From NCBI GenBank assembly GCA_963783355.1, contig CAWANF010000002.1, forward strand, positions 310,001 through 374,000: a stretch of 64,000 bases of DNA, written 5' to 3'. The position numbers and the translations under genes are program-made. The stretch's first letter is position 1. Each line of letters starts with the position of its first letter. Under the pieces are notes generated by a model, which saw only the letters and a program-made list of their open reading frames with translations, had not been told where the DNA came from and made no database searches. Source of the stretch: CAWANF01 sp963783355. GTDB taxonomy: Bacteria > Bacteroidota > Rhodothermia > Balneolales > DATFMH01. This document shows positions 37,068-45,683 of this stretch, in pieces.

Positions 37068-38477
37068 ATGGGGATAAAAAAAGGATCTGAAGTAACTTTT
37101 CGTGTCGAATCAGCTGCTTTTGAAGGAAAAGGCATCGGAAAAATTGATGATATCGTTGTTTTTGTGGATAATGCGGCACCGGGAGACCTCGTAAAAGCCC
37201 GCATCATCAAAAAGAAAAAAAGATTTTTACAGGCTAAACTTTTAGAAGTTCTTGAACCCGGTCCGATTCGGATAAATCCCAAATGCCGCCATGCCCGGAT
37301 CTGTGGTGGCTGTACCTGGCAGCATCTTCCCTACGATTATCAGTTGGAAATCAAACGCCAACAGGTGGAAGATCATATGCATCGCATCGGGGGATTAACT
37401 CATCTTACTCCTAAAACTGCTATTGGCTCCGAAAAGCCATTTTATTACCGGAATAAGATGGAATACAGTTTCGGCGACCGCCGGTGGCTTACTGAAAAAG
37501 AGATACAAAGCGGTGTTGAAATCATGGATAAGGATATGGCCGCCGGATTGCATGTTCCCGGACGTTTCGATCGTATTCTGAATCTGCAAGAATGCCATTT
37601 GCAGGATCCTATTTCGTACCAGATTATGGATTTTGTTCGTTCTTTCGCTCTTGAACGGGATATTTCACCCTATAATCCTGTTAAGCGGGAAGGATTTTTA
37701 CGTAACGTCGTAGTGCGTACGTCATACTATCTCGATGATATAATGGTCAATATCGTCACTTCATCCGACGACAAAGCTATTATGACGGAATTGTCAGCTG
37801 CATTACGGGAAGCCTTTCCGGCCATCACTACCGTGGTGAATAATGTGAATGATACTCCGTCGCCCACGGCTGTAGGACGGTACGAAAAAGCCTATTTCGG
37901 GCCCGGATATATCACAGACAAAATTGGAGAATATTCATTCAAAATACATCCCAACGCCTTTTTCCAAACGAACACGAAGCAGGCCGAAACGCTTTATAAA
38001 GTGGCCATTGATTTTGCGGAGATCAAGGAAAATGATCTTGTTTTCGACCTGTATTGCGGTGTTGGAACCCTCACATTGTTTGCCAGTGACAAAGCCCGTA
38101 AAGTAGTGGGCATTGAAATTAATGACGTGGCTTTGGTGAATGCAAAACAGAATGCTGAAGAAAATTTTGTAACAAATTGCGAGTTCAGAACTGGTGATAT
38201 GAAAGACGCTTTTTCTGATGCGTTGATAGACGAATATGGCGTTCCGGACGTTATAATCACAGACCCACCGCGTTCGGGAATGCATCCGGATGTGGTTCAA
38301 CGGCTTTGCGAATTAGGTGCAAAAAAACTGATTTACGTAAGTTGTAACAGTTCTACAATGGCCAGGGATTTAAAAGAATTAAACGAGGTATATGAAATTA
38401 CCGACGTTCAACCGGTAGACATGTTTCCACAAACATACCATATTGAGACCGTTGCACGGCTGGTACACAGAGATTGA
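37068..38477 (+). CDS. rlmD: 23S rRNA uracil-C5-methyltransferase (RlmD/TrmA family)
   Basis: 469 residues. An N-terminal TRAM domain (EVTFRVESAAFEGKGIGKIDDIVVFVDNAAPGD) is followed by a 4Fe-4S-type Cys cluster (CRHARICGGCTW). The methyltransferase domain has DLYCGVGTLTLFA, DPPRSGMHPD and the catalytic Cys in IYVSCNSSTMARD. The family methylates uracils in 23S rRNA (RlmD, RlmC) or tRNA. RlmD is chosen because of the TRAM and cluster region, but the exact target may differ. Confidence 0.85.
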   Translation: MGIKKGSEVTFRVESAAFEGKGIGKIDDIVVFVDNAAPGDLVKARIIKKKKRFLQAKLLEVLEPGPIRINPKCRHARICGGCTWQHLPYDYQLEIKRQQVEDHMHRIGGLTHLTPKTAIGSEKPFYYRNKMEYSFGDRRWLTEKEIQSGVEIMDKDMAAGLHVPGRFDRILNLQECHLQDPISYQIMDFVRSFALERDISPYNPVKREGFLRNVVVRTSYYLDDIMVNIVTSSDDKAIMTELSAALREAFPAITTVVNNVNDTPSPTAVGRYEKAYFGPGYITDKIGEYSFKIHPNAFFQTNTKQAETLYKVAIDFAEIKENDLVFDLYCGVGTLTLFASDKARKVVGIEINDVALVNAKQNAEENFVTNCEFRTGDMKDAFSDALIDEYGVPDVIITDPPRSGMHPDVVQRLCELGAKKLIYVSCNSSTMARDLKELNEVYEITDVQPVDMFPQTYHIETVARLVHRD

Positions 38478-38510
38478 TATAGAATATACCTGAAATTTTT
38501 AGGGGGCTTA

Positions 38511-39989
38511 ATGAAAATCGCGGTTATAGGAGCCGGACTGGGCGGTCTTGCGGTCTCATGTCTGCTTGCGACAGATGGACATTCTATTGATGTGTTCGAG
38601 AAGAATGCTCAGCCGGGAGGCAAAATGAACGAAGTGTCGGTTGACGGCTTTCGTTTCGATACGGGCCCAAGCCTGTTGACCATGCCTTTTGTTCTTGAGC
38701 AGCTTTTTGATTCGTGTTATCACAAACTCTCCGACTATCTGGAACTTATCCCTATGGAGCCACTCTGCCGGTATTTTTATCCGTCCGGGACTATTTTCGA
38801 CGCTTATTCGGATCTGCCCAAAACCCTTAAGCAAATTGAGACTTTCGCTCCTGAAGATCGCCAGGCCTATATCGATTTCCTGTATTATTCGGAAACATTG
38901 TATCGAAGAACGGCTCCTGCTTTTCTATTTAATCCTCTTCAATCCTGGAGTGAATTGTTTGGTTTGAACATGCTGGATTTATTCAAAATTGATGCATTGA
39001 AAACGGTTGGTGAGCGCATTGACAAAAACATAAAATCCCCGGAATTACAGCAATTTTTCAAACGTTTCACAACCTACAATGGCTCATCCCCATTTAAGGC
39101 TCCGGCCACATTAAATGTCATTCCCCATGTTGAATTAAATCTTGGTGGCTACTATGTCAAAGGAGGCATTTACCAGATTGCAAAAGCTCTATATAAACTG
39201 GCCCAGACTCTTGGCGTTCGTTTTCATTTTCATACAGAGGTAGAAAATATTACCCTGAATGAAGGTTCCGTGGACGGCGTTCAGTTGAAAGGCAATGGTG
39301 AAGTTAAACCCTACGACATCATCATTTCGAACAGTGATGCCTCCGATACCTATCTGAACTTGTTGCCCGACGGAGTTGTTCCGGATCGGAAACGTAAGAA
39401 GATTAAAAACATGGAACCCTCTTGCTCAGGATTTGTGATACTGTTAGGTATAAAGAAAAAGTTCGACCAGATACGTCATCATAATATCTTTTTCAGCAGT
39501 GACTACGAGCGTGAGTTCCGGCAGATTTTTGATGAACACCGGATGCCCGACGACCCGACCATTTATATCGCCAATACCTCTTATAATGATCCGGATCACG
39601 CCCCGGCGCGAAGTTCCAATTTTTTTATTCTAGTTAATGCTCCATACAACAATGGCAGGATTGACTGGGAAAAAGAAAAAGCACGGATAGCAGACCTAAT
39701 CCTGTCACGGCTTGAATCTAAGGGACTGGAGGGACTCAAAAAAGCGATTAACGTTCAGGAAATCATCACTCCGGAAGATTTCGAGCAGTGGTTTCATTCC
39801 AATAAAGGATCCATTTACGGAACTTCTTCGAACAGCCGGCTTGCCGCTTTTGCCAGGCCGAAAAATAAATCACCTTACGTAAAAGGACTTTACCTGGTGG
39901 GCGGAAGCACGCATCCCGGCGGCGGCATCCCGTTAGTCACCTTGTCCGCCATGCATACGTATTCGTTGATTCGAAAAGATAATAAGTAA
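38511..39989 (+). CDS. CrtI-family carotenoid (phytoene-type) desaturase
   Basis: 492 residues. The FAD dinucleotide loop IAVIGAGLGGLAVSCLLATDG is at the start, RFDTGPSLLTMP follows, and the C-terminus has the family signature GLYLVGGSTHPGGGIPLVTLSA. CrtI-type enzymes desaturate or isomerise carotenes; the CrtD branch (hydroxycarotenoid 3,4-desaturase) looks similar. No phytoene synthase or other carotenoid gene is in the window, so the pathway step is uncertain. A good ribosome site (AGGGGG) precedes the ATG. It ends the Omp85 operon. Confidence 0.83.
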   Translation: MKIAVIGAGLGGLAVSCLLATDGHSIDVFEKNAQPGGKMNEVSVDGFRFDTGPSLLTMPFVLEQLFDSCYHKLSDYLELIPMEPLCRYFYPSGTIFDAYSDLPKTLKQIETFAPEDRQAYIDFLYYSETLYRRTAPAFLFNPLQSWSELFGLNMLDLFKIDALKTVGERIDKNIKSPELQQFFKRFTTYNGSSPFKAPATLNVIPHVELNLGGYYVKGGIYQIAKALYKLAQTLGVRFHFHTEVENITLNEGSVDGVQLKGNGEVKPYDIIISNSDASDTYLNLLPDGVVPDRKRKKIKNMEPSCSGFVILLGIKKKFDQIRHHNIFFSSDYEREFRQIFDEHRMPDDPTIYIANTSYNDPDHAPARSSNFFILVNAPYNNGRIDWEKEKARIADLILSRLESKGLEGLKKAINVQEIITPEDFEQWFHSNKGSIYGTSSNSRLAAFARPKNKSPYVKGLYLVGGSTHPGGGIPLVTLSAMHTYSLIRKDNK

Positions 39990-39993
39990 TGAA

Positions 39994-40190
39994 CGTCATG
40001 CCGAGCGGAGTCGAGGCACGGACTGAGTCGGGGCATACCATTAGAATTGAGGCATAAAATTTTTTAAATCATTCTGAAGAGGGTTTTAATGTTCTGGTCC
40101 TCTCTGTACCTCACCCTTCGACTCCGCTCAGGGTGACAGCTTACTCCAAACCCACATCCATTCGTCATGCCGGGCGGAGTCGAGGCACGG
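39994..40190. repeat. REP-like repeat block left of GIY-YIG pseudogene
   Basis: Contains GTCATGCCGAGCGGAGTCGA (39995-40014) and its variant with GGGCGG (40164-40183), each followed by GGCACGG and the identical tail ACTGAGTCGGGGCA. Between them lies the inverted partner TCACCCTTCGACTCCGCTCA (40111-40130). The core GAGCGGAGTCGA/TCGACTCCGCTC is shared and inverted. The same elements occur at 40548-40624, 46951-47033, 47671-47763 and 56712-56802. Confidence 0.9.
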
Positions 40191-40241
40191 ACTGAGTCGG
40201 GGCACAAAGGGCATTAAATAATAATTGTAAAAGAATTAATA

Positions 40242-40571
40242 ATGACTGAATACTTCGTTTATATCCTTAGAGCTCCGATACATTGTCACAGGAATAACCA
40301 ATGATCTGAAATGCAGAATTCTGGAACATCGGGAAGGCATGAAAAAAGATTCATATACCTATAACCGACGGCCATTTCAGTTAGTTTTTTATGAACGATT
40401 CAATAATCCTAAAGACGCTATTGCAATGGAAAAGAAATTAAAGGGTGGTCACATTCTAAGAAAGAAGCATTAATTAAAGGCGATTTTGAATCCATTAAAA
40501 GATTGTCCCAATGCCGCAATGATTCTCATTTTAAGAATAAAGTAGCTACACTTCGACTATGTTCAGAGTGA
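40242..40571 (+). pseudogene. Frameshifted GIY-YIG nuclease (UPF0213/YhbQ-like)
   Basis: ATG at 40242 opens MTEYFVYILR, the start of single-domain GIY-YIG nucleases. After a small deletion (around 40271-40288) the frame shifts to TGITNDLKCRILEHREG...RRPFQLVFYERF and EKKLKG. After a second lost base near 40445 it shifts again to WSHSKKEALIKGDFESIKRLS. Together the pieces match the full domain, with the Y-x-G-I-T strand disrupted. It is thus an inactivated gene of about 105 codons. It lies between similar repeat segments (40111-40190 and 40548-40624), suggesting it moved or was copied together with them. Confidence 0.85.
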
Positions 40572-40624
40572 CATTTTACGCCAAATCCACATCCATCGTC
40601 ATGCCGAGCGGAGTCGAGGCACGG
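40548..40624. repeat. REP-like repeat block right of GIY-YIG pseudogene
   Basis: A decayed copy (CTTCGACTATGTTCAGAGTG) followed by a spacer with CCACATCCAT and then GTCATGCCGAGCGGAGTCGA plus GGCACGG. It aligns over about 75 bases, in the same orientation, with 40111-40190. The GIY-YIG pseudogene is therefore bracketed by a direct repeat. Confidence 0.85.
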
Positions 40625-40727
40625 TTAGCATATCAAACATAAATAGGATTCATTTTATCAAAATTTTTCCTGCATCTTCACATATTTTATTACTTTACTT
40701 TCCAAATAAGTAAAACATATAATCATC

Positions 40728-41558
40728 ATGGCAAAAAGCCAAAATATAGCACCATTTGTTAAGTGGGTTGGCGGGAAACGCCAGCTTTTATCTTCGATTT
40801 TCGAACATATACCGGAAACATTTACCACTTATTACGAACCATTCGTAGGCGGAGGTGCTGTCTTATTCCATTTAAAACCTAAAAAAGCAGTCACTAATGA
40901 TGGCAATTCCGAACTTATCAATGTGTATAAGGTCATCAAAGACCATGTAGATGAATTGCTCGAAGCCCTTAAAAAACACAGGAATGACAGCGAGTATTAT
41001 TACTCTATACGCTCACAGGACCGATATACGGATTTTGAACAACTTTCTGATGTCGAACGTGCGTCACGAACAATTTACCTGAACAAAACGTGCTACAACG
41101 GGCTATACCGGGTCAACAGCGCAGGTGAATTCAATGCTCCTTTCGGCCGGTATAAAAAACCGAATATTGTCAATGAAAAGACATTAAAAGCCGTCAATCA
41201 TTACCTAAATCATAACGATGTCAAAATCCTGAATACTGATTTTGAAGAAGCCTTAAAAGGCGTCAGAAAAGGAGCTTTCGTTTATTTTGATCCACCTTAC
41301 GATCCAATATCAAAAAGTTCCAATTTCACGGGATATACTTCCGGAGGATTCGACCAAAAAGAGCAAATCCGGTTGAAAAAGGTCTGCGACGGGCTGAATT
41401 CCAGAGGTATCCGGTTTTTATTATCGAATTCAGCTACCCATTTTATTAAAGATTTGTATAATGAGTATACCATTATTTCGACTGAAGCCAATCGGTGCAT
41501 AAATTCCAATGGCAAAAAACGTGGAAAAGTCGAAGAAGTGCTTATAAAAAATTATTAA
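40728..41558 (+). CDS. DNA adenine (N6) methyltransferase, Dam/D12 class
   Basis: 276 residues. Target-recognition and SAM-binding blocks are visible: APFVKWVGGKRQLL, YYEPFVGGGAVLFHL (about 36-50) and catalytic DPPY (188-191 in AFVYFDPPYD). Also NKTCYNGLYRVNSAGEFNAPFG, the Dam-family central region. This type usually methylates GATC, but specificity was not tested. No restriction endonuclease or other partner is adjacent, so it looks like an orphan. It lies directly after the REP-like/GIY-YIG block and 23 bases upstream of a fucosidase gene. Confidence 0.88.
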   Translation: MAKSQNIAPFVKWVGGKRQLLSSIFEHIPETFTTYYEPFVGGGAVLFHLKPKKAVTNDGNSELINVYKVIKDHVDELLEALKKHRNDSEYYYSIRSQDRYTDFEQLSDVERASRTIYLNKTCYNGLYRVNSAGEFNAPFGRYKKPNIVNEKTLKAVNHYLNHNDVKILNTDFEEALKGVRKGAFVYFDPPYDPISKSSNFTGYTSGGFDQKEQIRLKKVCDGLNSRGIRFLLSNSATHFIKDLYNEYTIISTEANRCINSNGKKRGKVEEVLIKNY

Positions 41559-41581
41559 AAACGACCACTTTAAGGAGTATT

Positions 41582-43054
41582 ATGAAAACGTACCTCAAAA
41601 GTATTGTTCCATTCCTGCTTGCTTTAGTTGCCCTTCCCTATTTATCCATAGCACAGTCCGTAACGATTATCCCTGCAAAGCAATCCTTCCGGCCCGATTC
41701 GGCCTCATTAATTCATTACCAAGTCCCCGAGTGGTTCAGGAATGATAAATTTGGAATATTCATCCATTGGGGTGTGTATTCGGTTCCGGCCTACGGTAAT
41801 GAATGGTATCCCCGTAATATGTACAGGAAAGGAAGCAGGGAATACAAATACCAGGTTAAGCATTATGGGTCGCCCGATAAATTTGGCTACAAGGATTTCA
41901 TTCCGATGTTTAAAGCGCAGCACTGGAATCCGGAACGATGGGCAAAATTATTTAAAGAAGCCGGTGCAAAATATGTTGTTCCGGTTGCGATGCATCACGA
42001 TGGATTCGCGATGTACGATTCGAAAGTAACCAAGTGGAATGCCTTTAACATGGGTCCGCATAAAAATGTCATTGCCGATTTAGAGAAAGCTATCCGGGCC
42101 GAAGGGTTAAAGTTCGGTGTATCCGATCACTATGCAAATAACTGGTATTATTACACCTATTCCGATCATTACGATACCCGGAATCCAAAATATGCCGGAC
42201 TATACAGTCCTGAACATCCCTCCAATGAACCGCCAAACCAGTATTTTCTGAACCGCTGGTACAGCCTGGCCAAGGAAATGGTTGATGATTTTCATCCCGA
42301 TATCCTTTATTTCGACTGGAAGTTTGAAGAACCGGCTTTCAAACCCTATCGATATAAAATTGCCGCTTACTACTATAATCAACTTGAAAAATGGGGGAAA
42401 ACCGGCGTATTGAATTATAAAAACAACGCTTTTCCACAGGGAGCCGCTGTTTTTGAAGTTGAACGCGGACGATTCAATTCCATTCGGAAACCTCACTGGC
42501 AAACCGGAACCTCCGTTGCCACAAACACCTGGGGGTATACCAAAAACGCCAACTACCGGACTCCCAATTCTGTTATGGACGAGTTAATCGACATCGTCAG
42601 CAAAAACGGCAACTTGCTTCTGAATGTAGATCCGAAATCGGATGGAACCATACCTGAACAGGCTAAAAACATATTACTAAGCATGGGAAAATGGCTCTCG
42701 GTGAATGGGCAAGCCATTTATAATACACGTCCGTGGAAAATCTATGGCGAAGGTCCGACAATACTTAAAAAAGCAGGATCTTTTGCAGGGATACTGAAAT
42801 ATACCGGAAAGGACATTCGGTTTACTACTAATGGAAATGCGATCTATGCTACCGCCCTTGCCTGGCCCGGAAAAGAAATGGTCATCCATTCTTTTGCGCC
42901 GGCCAAAGGGTTGCTTGATAAACCCGTTAAATCTGTCACTTTGCTGGCCAATCACAAAGCATTGAAGTATAAAATCGAACCGGACGGAATGCATATCTCC
43001 ATGCCCAAACAGAAAGTCGGACAGTATGCTTATGTGGTAAAAATCGAACAGTGA
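41582..43054 (+). CDS. Alpha-L-fucosidase, GH29
   Basis: 490 residues from the ATG at 41582, which has AAGGAG 4 bases upstream; the longer frame from 41495 overlaps the Dam gene. It has a signal peptide (LKSIVPFLLALVALPYLSIAQ). The GH29 barrel shows FGIFIHWGVYSVPAYGNEWY (57-76), VPVAMHHDGFAMYDS and nucleophile Asp245 in DILYFDWKFEEPAF. SKNGNLLLNVDPKSDG marks the end of the barrel, followed by a beta-sandwich. It removes terminal fucose from extracellular glycans. It is followed by a hairpin at 43105-43131. Confidence 0.92.
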   Translation: MKTYLKSIVPFLLALVALPYLSIAQSVTIIPAKQSFRPDSASLIHYQVPEWFRNDKFGIFIHWGVYSVPAYGNEWYPRNMYRKGSREYKYQVKHYGSPDKFGYKDFIPMFKAQHWNPERWAKLFKEAGAKYVVPVAMHHDGFAMYDSKVTKWNAFNMGPHKNVIADLEKAIRAEGLKFGVSDHYANNWYYYTYSDHYDTRNPKYAGLYSPEHPSNEPPNQYFLNRWYSLAKEMVDDFHPDILYFDWKFEEPAFKPYRYKIAAYYYNQLEKWGKTGVLNYKNNAFPQGAAVFEVERGRFNSIRKPHWQTGTSVATNTWGYTKNANYRTPNSVMDELIDIVSKNGNLLLNVDPKSDGTIPEQAKNILLSMGKWLSVNGQAIYNTRPWKIYGEGPTILKKAGSFAGILKYTGKDIRFTTNGNAIYATALAWPGKEMVIHSFAPAKGLLDKPVKSVTLLANHKALKYKIEPDGMHISMPKQKVGQYAYVVKIEQ

Positions 43055-43104
43055 TAAGTTTTTTTCAACAACCGGTTGAGTTTCATTTGTTCTCGATTTT
43101 ATCT

Positions 43105-43131
43105 GACCCTTTTTTATCAATAAAAAGGGTC
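43105..43131. terminator. Terminator-like hairpin after fucosidase gene
   Basis: GACCCTTTTT (43105-43114) and AAAAAGGGTC (43122-43131) form a 10-bp stem with a 7-base loop, 50 bases past the fucosidase stop. The T-rich arm is inside the stem, and no clear T-run follows, so termination strength is uncertain. Confidence 0.6.
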
Positions 43132-43340
43132 TCACTTTATCACAAACTCACCATAAAAACATTTTTTATTGTTGTCATATTCGTTAGAAACATGAATTCA
43201 GTATGATTTTGATCCATTGATGCCGGAACTCTTTCCCATCTTTTTACATTATACTCGTACCTGGAAAAAGCCCGTAATACATTTATTGGAAACTATTTCA
43301 GAATCACTTTTAGCATTAAAAATCTAAAGGATATTCATTC

Positions 43341-44291
43341 GTGGAAAAAAGAAGATTAGGTAACACCGATTTAGACACAGCACCGGTCGTTTTCGGTGGA
43401 AATGTTTTTGGGTGGACCATCGATCAACAACAATCATTTGAGTTATTGGATCAATTCACCGGTTTTGGCTTCAATACGATTGATACAGCTGATGTCTATT
43501 CCCGCTGGGCGGACGGCAATAAAGGCGGCGAGTCAGAAACCATCATAGGGAACTGGATGAAAGCCCGCGGTAACCGGGACAAGACGATTATCATCACAAA
43601 AGTCGGTTCCGATGTCGGCCAGGGCCGCAAAGATCTTAGGGAAGGCCATATTCTGCAGGCAGTAGATAAATCTTTAAAAAGGCTGCAAACTGATTATATC
43701 GATTTGTATTTAACCCACTGGGATGATGACACTACTCCCGTTGAGGAAACGCTGGGAGCTTATCAAAGGCTGCTTGAAGCCGGGAAAGTGCGCTGGATAG
43801 GTGCCTGCAACCTGTCGCCGGAACGGTTAAATGCTTCTTTGCAGGCCCACAAGAAAGACGGACTTCCCCATTACGAAGTCTTTCAGCCCGAATATAACCT
43901 ATACGCCCGCAAAGGATTTGAAGAAGGCGTCGGGCCGATTTGCCAGAATGAAGGAATGGGAGTTATCACGTATTATTCGCTGGCCAAGGGTTTCCTGAGT
44001 GGAAAATATCGGAGCGACAACGACGCCGGTAAAAGCATACGTGGAAAACAAGCAACCAAATATCTGGACGAGCGCGGTCAAAAAATACTAAAAGCCCTGG
44101 ATGATTTATCAGCAAAACATGATGTAAGTCAGGCGGCCATTTCCCTGGCCTGGCTCATTGCCCGGCCGGCGGTAACGGCCCCTATCGCCAGCGCTACTAA
44201 ACCGGCCCACGTGGATGCCTTCAACGAAGCCGTATCCCTGAATTTGGATAAAACTGATTTGGAATTGCTCAACAAAGCCTCGGAATATTGA
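43341..44291 (+). CDS. Aldo/keto reductase
   Basis: 316 residues from a GTG start, with AAAGGA about 10 bases upstream. No ATG fits. The (beta/alpha)8 AKR core has the catalytic tetrad Asp48, Tyr53, Lys87 and His126 (FNTIDTADVY, IIITKVG, YLTHWD), plus cofactor-side FQPEYNL and the C-terminal ASATKPAHVDAFNEAVSL. AKRs reduce aldehydes/ketones with NADPH. The neighbouring fucosidase and Old Yellow Enzyme suggest sugar or redox catabolism, but the substrate is open. Confidence 0.9.
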   Translation: MEKRRLGNTDLDTAPVVFGGNVFGWTIDQQQSFELLDQFTGFGFNTIDTADVYSRWADGNKGGESETIIGNWMKARGNRDKTIIITKVGSDVGQGRKDLREGHILQAVDKSLKRLQTDYIDLYLTHWDDDTTPVEETLGAYQRLLEAGKVRWIGACNLSPERLNASLQAHKKDGLPHYEVFQPEYNLYARKGFEEGVGPICQNEGMGVITYYSLAKGFLSGKYRSDNDAGKSIRGKQATKYLDERGQKILKALDDLSAKHDVSQAAISLAWLIARPAVTAPIASATKPAHVDAFNEAVSLNLDKTDLELLNKASEY

Positions 44292-44293
44292 GT

Positions 44294-44367
44294 CAGCTCT
44301 CAGCTCTCAGCTCTCAGCTCTCAGCTCTCAGCTCTCAGCTCTCAGCTCTCAGCTCTCAGCTCTCAGC
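44294..44367. repeat. Heptanucleotide tandem repeat (CAGCTCT)10
   Basis: Ten perfect copies of CAGCTCT plus a partial CAGC, beginning 2 bases after the aldo/keto reductase stop codon and about 50 bases before the next gene start. Short perfect tandem repeats of this kind can change copy number by slippage. It lies outside any coding frame, so an effect would be on transcription or on the intercistronic RNA. Confidence 0.95.
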
Positions 44368-44415
44368 AAATCTAAAATTTAATTTTTTTATCAATAAGTA
44401 CAGAAATAAGACCCT

Positions 44416-45486
44416 ATGGATCATTTATTTAGTCCGCTGAAATTACGAAGTGTAGAATCCCGAAACCGTATCATGGTTTCACCCATGTGCCAGTATTCCA
44501 GTGAAGATGGTTTCGCGAACGACTGGCATCTTGTACACTTAGGAACCCGTGCCGTTGGCGGCGCCGGTATTGTAATCTCGGAAGCGGCAGCGGTTTCCCC
44601 GGAAGGCCGCATCAGTTATGCCGACCTTGGAATCTGGAAGGACGAACATATCGAGAAACTGAAACAGGTTACCGGTTTCATAAAAACACATGGAGCGTTG
44701 GCTGGTGTTCAGCTGGCTCATGCCGGAAGAAAAGGAAGCAAAAGCAAACCCTGGGAAGGTAATCGTCTGCTGAAATCCGATGAAGGCGGCTGGGATAACC
44801 TCGTCGCTCCAAGTCCGATTCCTTTTGACCCAAAAGATTCAAATCCGGTTGAATTCGATCAGGCCGGAATCGACAAAGTGATCCGGGACTTTAAAAACGC
44901 CGCAAAACGCTCGCTTGAAGCGGGATTCCAAATTATTGAAATCCATGCGGCCCACGGTTACCTGATTCATGAGTTCTTATCCCCCGTTTCTAATAAACGA
45001 ACGGATGAATATGGCGGCAGTTTCGAAAACCGTACCCGCTTGCTGCTGCAGGTCACCCGGGCGATCAAGGAAGTATGGCCCGATGATTTCCCATTATTCG
45101 TACGTATTTCAGCTACCGACTGGGTAGATGACGAACCTTCATGGGACCTGAAACAATCCATAAAACTTGCAAGGGAATTAAAGAAACTGGATGTGGATGT
45201 CATCGATGTGTCTTCGGGCGGCAATGCCATCCATCAGAAAGTCCCGGTTGGAGCCGGTTACCAGACTAACCTCGCCCAGCATATTCGCCAGGAAGCGGAT
45301 ATCATGACCACAGCCCTTGGTTTAATCACCACGGCTTCGCAAGCCGACCATGCTATTCGTACCGGACAAGCGGATATCGTGGCCCTGGCACGCCAATTCC
45401 TGCGTGATCCGTATTTTCCACAGCATGCCGCTAAAGAGCTGCACCAGGATATCGAATGGCCCAAGCAGTACGATCGGGCTAAGTGA
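44416..45486 (+). CDS. Old Yellow Enzyme family NADH:flavin oxidoreductase (YqjM-like)
   Basis: 356 residues, FMN-dependent (beta/alpha)8 barrel. Cys25 in VSPMCQYSSEDG is the YqjM-type flavin-tuning Cys. The active-site region IIEIHAAHGYLIHEFLSPVSNKRTDEYGGS and the FMN phosphate region TALGLITTASQADHAIRTGQADIVALARQF are intact. The family reduces alkene bonds of unsaturated carbonyl compounds and related electrophiles with NADPH. It follows the aldo/keto reductase gene, separated by the heptanucleotide repeat. Confidence 0.92.
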   Translation: MDHLFSPLKLRSVESRNRIMVSPMCQYSSEDGFANDWHLVHLGTRAVGGAGIVISEAAAVSPEGRISYADLGIWKDEHIEKLKQVTGFIKTHGALAGVQLAHAGRKGSKSKPWEGNRLLKSDEGGWDNLVAPSPIPFDPKDSNPVEFDQAGIDKVIRDFKNAAKRSLEAGFQIIEIHAAHGYLIHEFLSPVSNKRTDEYGGSFENRTRLLLQVTRAIKEVWPDDFPLFVRISATDWVDDEPSWDLKQSIKLARELKKLDVDVIDVSSGGNAIHQKVPVGAGYQTNLAQHIRQEADIMTTALGLITTASQADHAIRTGQADIVALARQFLRDPYFPQHAAKELHQDIEWPKQYDRAK

Positions 45487-45683
45487 TAATAGCCTTCATA
45501 GTAATATTGTTATGTTTATTGCATACTAATGCAAAACTTCTTTGACTTTATATCAAGAGAATTGTAATTATTTAAAACAGTATCAATGACTTGCATAGAT
45601 TTACCTTAAATTCTGTGATCACAATCAAAAAGATATTGTTCATGATTTTTTTTCCAAAGGGTTAACAATTTATAAAACTGACT

